Positions 61,640-64,000 of a DNA stretch of 64,000 nucleotides are shown piece after piece. Every line of letters starts with the position of its first letter. Within the stretch, counting starts at the first letter, position 1. Position numbers and translations under genes: made by a program. Below the pieces are notes generated by a model, which was not told the DNA's origin, searched no databases, and saw only the letters and a program-made list of their open reading frames with translations. The stretch is from Cycas panzhihuaensis (lineage: Eukaryota > Cycadophyta), in the NCBI GenBank assembly GCA_023213395.1, contig CM041465.1, positions 186,317,741 through 186,381,740 of the forward strand. Direction: 5' to 3'.

Positions 61640-63807
61640 CATCTATGGGAAGCTGGAATCCTTGCAAGGAGGAGTATAATCATGTGGCAACATATGGTGA
61701 CTCCCTGAAGGTCTATTACTTTCCCCTGTCAAATCAAAACTACTATACTCTACTCTACTATTGCCCTGCTCCTAGGGTATCATCTCTCGGCCAATGTGAT
61801 CCCTCTCCTGGGGACCACATGCCTCCTAGACTCCACATGTACCTCTGGGAACTCCATGGCTTGCTTCCCTTGTCTTAAGGCCTCCTCAGGCTCATCGTCA
61901 CTATGTGAGTGTGTGTCCTACTTGGGGATGACCTCGACGTTACCTGGTCTACCAGTTGATTGTATCATGCTTGGATATGATCGCTCTCACTCTCCACCCC
62001 TTGGAGTCTCTCCTCCATGCCTCAGAATCTCTCCTCTATCCCTCAGAGATGCTCCTCTAGTACTACCATCCTAATATGGCTCTCGACATCTCCACCTACT
62101 CCTCCATGAGCTTCCAGGACCTATACCTAACCTCGCAGAGCATCCCTCTCAACTCGGGTCCCATCTAACTCCCCTTGTAACTGTCCCATGTGTGCCTCAT
62201 GCTGCTAGGACTCTGCTATCCATACATCCCTCGCCCTAACCATCGGGGTGAATGCTACTATATGAGCCCCCTACTGATCGTGGCTCCTCTCTCGCCTAGT
62301 TGAGAGGTTGCCCCTTCATGTAGGCCCGGGGGAACATCTCCCGGACTACTGCCTTCACCAATCTTTGTATCTTCGCCGCTCTTACGAAGACCAACATATT
62401 ATGTGTCAGTATATGTATCCATATATATCAAACAAAATCAAACATCTAGATATCAAGCGATTGAAATATGACAGGAAAGGGTAGCGTCTCACCTGTGGGG
62501 TTGTTGACTCCTCAACTTAGATGATGGCCTTCTCCTCTAGTACTCCACTAGCTGTTGGTACCTCCTCCTCCTCCGGTACCATCTCGGTGACTGCCTGGAC
62601 CACTGGGGTATCTCCACCCCCCTCTACTAGCGCTACTATTGCCCTAGATCTCCCCACTATCCTCAGTCTTTGGGCTTGTGTCTATAGGCCTCTAACTCCC
62701 TCTACAGCTCCAAATGGACCTACCTCTTCCTCTACAGCTCTAGATGGACCCGCCTCTCCTCGTATGGCTTCTGACGGTCCTGCCTCTCCACTTGCTACTC
62801 TAGATGGGCTTGCTCCATCATTATCATCATCACGAAAGGCGGCTACTACTCTGCCTGCCTTATCATCGCTGCTCCACCTCACCCCTCGATATGGAATATA
62901 TATATAGTTAGCCATAGTGAGGAGGTCCAGCAATGTAGCCTTCACTGAGTGACGGATATGTGCCTGGTCCTCGATCTTTCTAAACTGAGTTTATCACCTA
63001 TGGACCGTAGGCACCCACTCTAAGATGGGGTGTGGTCCTTATGTGGGTGCCACTACTTCGAAGTGATCAAAAAACTAGTACTGTAGTAATGTGTTATAAG
63101 ATAATCCTCCTCTCCCTACCACCCTGATAGTGTCCAACTAAGCGATTAGGTTCACCGCTATTAAGGTGGCCCAATCTAGCCTCTCCCTAACCTCACATCT
63201 CCTGACTACATCCATCCACCTACTGAGTATATCTTTATAGTTATGTTTCTGGGATATCTAGAATAGAATGCATAAGTTAATCAGTTTCCTAATCCGAGGA
63301 ACTCTAGACATGACCATGGTCTATAGGGGTATCCCTCTCCTGTGTCATCTGTCCTATCCTGTAAAGAAGGTCACTGCCTCTCTATGTGCTGCCTCATTAC
63401 TAGGTAGCGCCCCTAGTGATGTTGGTTGTCCCACCGCAGGTACCCCCAAGATCCTCCTAATGTCTCACGGCATGACTGTGAAGTTCCCCACTTGGGGGAG
63501 GTGGAACACGTGGCCTCTGCATATCCTAATGTGAGACTATGTCTACTAGGAGTTGCTGATTCGATGTGTATTATGGCATCTGTATGACCCTTAGTAGGCT
63601 ACATCACGCTAAAACTAGTTTGTCCCCATGAGACATCATCTCCATGAAACTCAACATCGCCATTCCTATATTCTTGCGGTTCTCTACTGCGATAACTACC
63701 TGCAAAATACCCCATAAACTAGTCAAAACCTATCTAAATCTATCTACTAGCCCTTAGGACTGCCTCTCCCTCCTCTTGAATTGAGATTTAGTTCCCCTTT
63801 AGGCCAT
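61640..63807 (-). pseudogene. G3 antisense extra gene, plant mobile domain-like
   Basis: It runs opposite to G3 pol. The likely start ATG is at 63807 (plus CAT 63805-63807), followed by MA then a TAG and RGTKSQFKRREGQS, matching the G2 N-terminus. The main domain region (about 62900-63700) includes VFHLPQVGNFTVMP-like sequence and LGVPAVGQPTSLGALPS, then RLDWATLIAVNLIA and LLTMANYIYIPYRGVRW (open 62682-62945), then an acidic, repeat-bearing part. An intron at 62381-62492 has the GTGAGA donor seen in G2. Exon 2 has EMFPRAYMKGQPLN and a charged coil with repeated ERLQGVE-type turns. The product class is inferred; function unknown. Confidence 0.65.
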
Positions 63808-63843
63808 CTTTTATTTTTTTTAGCTATTATGCCTTTGCATCAT

Positions 63844-63930
63844 GCTAAACTTTATAGTATCATGGAGTTTAGCTTGGGTCCCATTGCGATTGGGGCCCTG
63901 TAGCAAAGATCGTAGCATCGTAATCTTTGT
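63844..63930. promoter_or_regulatory. G3 inverted-repeat cluster before the antisense gene
   Basis: A 30-bp palindrome at 63844-63873 has outer arms GCTAAACT and AGTTTAGC, with 11 of 15 pairs matching; all mismatches are transitions. A second inverted repeat lies at 63903-63930 (GCAAAGAT.. with ..AATCTTTGT). The palindrome is 36 bases from the antisense ATG at 63807. Confidence 0.75.
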
Positions 63931-64000
63931 CGTGGTGCAAACATCACCCCCCTAAAATGGGAGGGGTTTCTAACCCAAAAAACCAAAAATTTTACCCTAG

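Larger units (their letters stand above)
52482..64000 (+). mobile_element. Tat-like gypsy element G3, both ends incomplete
   Basis: This plus-strand relative of G2 has a truncated 5' LTR (52482-54194), primer site, gag, protease, RT, RNase H, integrase and then the antisense gene on the minus strand. The window ends about 50 bases past the inverted-repeat cluster, so the second RNase H and 3' LTR, if present, lie outside. G3 and G2 are in opposite orientation, about 9 kb apart. Confidence 0.88.

Overview
The window is a nest of degraded plant LTR retrotransposons. I found no host gene, RNA gene or CRISPR array I could support. The low-GC sequence, plant-type Ty1/copia and Ty3/gypsy families, tRNA-iMet-type primer sites and the density of stop codons point to a large, repeat-rich and probably seed-plant genome. 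The species cannot be told from the sequence. Every polyprotein is broken by stops and frameshifts, so gene entries are given as pseudogenes. Coordinates of domains without sharp ends are approximate.

Layout. 1-610 is unassigned. 611-2270 is a 1.66-kb AT-type microsatellite. 2271-5050 holds an AT-rich stretch, a plus-strand copia gag-protease remnant (here Copia-D) and a copia-type LTR. 5051-9858 is a minus-strand Ty3/gypsy element (G0) with 5' LTR, primer site, gag, PR, RT, RNase H and IN but no 3' LTR. 9859-18980 is a minus-strand copia element (Copia-A), split by a complete plus-strand copia element (Copia-B, 12265-17612, with two LTRs).

18981-46049 is a gypsy nest. The minus-strand element G1 (18981-25971 plus 43561-46049) carries the complete 17.6-kb element G2 (25972-43560) inside its integrase gene. 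G2 is flanked by a near-perfect 5-bp target duplication, and removing it restores the G1 reading frame. A partial LTR of the Copia-B family (46050-46545) ends G1. 46546-48991 is AT-rich and includes the 3' LTR of a very decayed minus-strand copia (Copia-C, to about 52481). From 52482 to the window end runs G3, a plus-strand relative of G2 with a truncated 5' LTR.

G1, G2 and G3 belong to one family that looks like the Tat lineage of Ty3/gypsy: about 2.9-kb LTRs, a primer site beginning TGGCGACC, and the order gag-PR-RT-RH-IN. Downstream of IN they share an unusual module. It consists of (i) an antisense gene with a conserved small intron, whose product resembles the plant mobile domain family; (ii) a cluster of inverted repeats centred on GGTACC whose last member, 30 bp long, sits 35-36 nt before the antisense ATG in all three copies; and (iii) in G1 and G2, a second RNase H domain in sense orientation. 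This module is the most interesting content of the window. Much of the coding decay fits C-to-T change, including CAG-to-TAG, as expected of methylated repeats.
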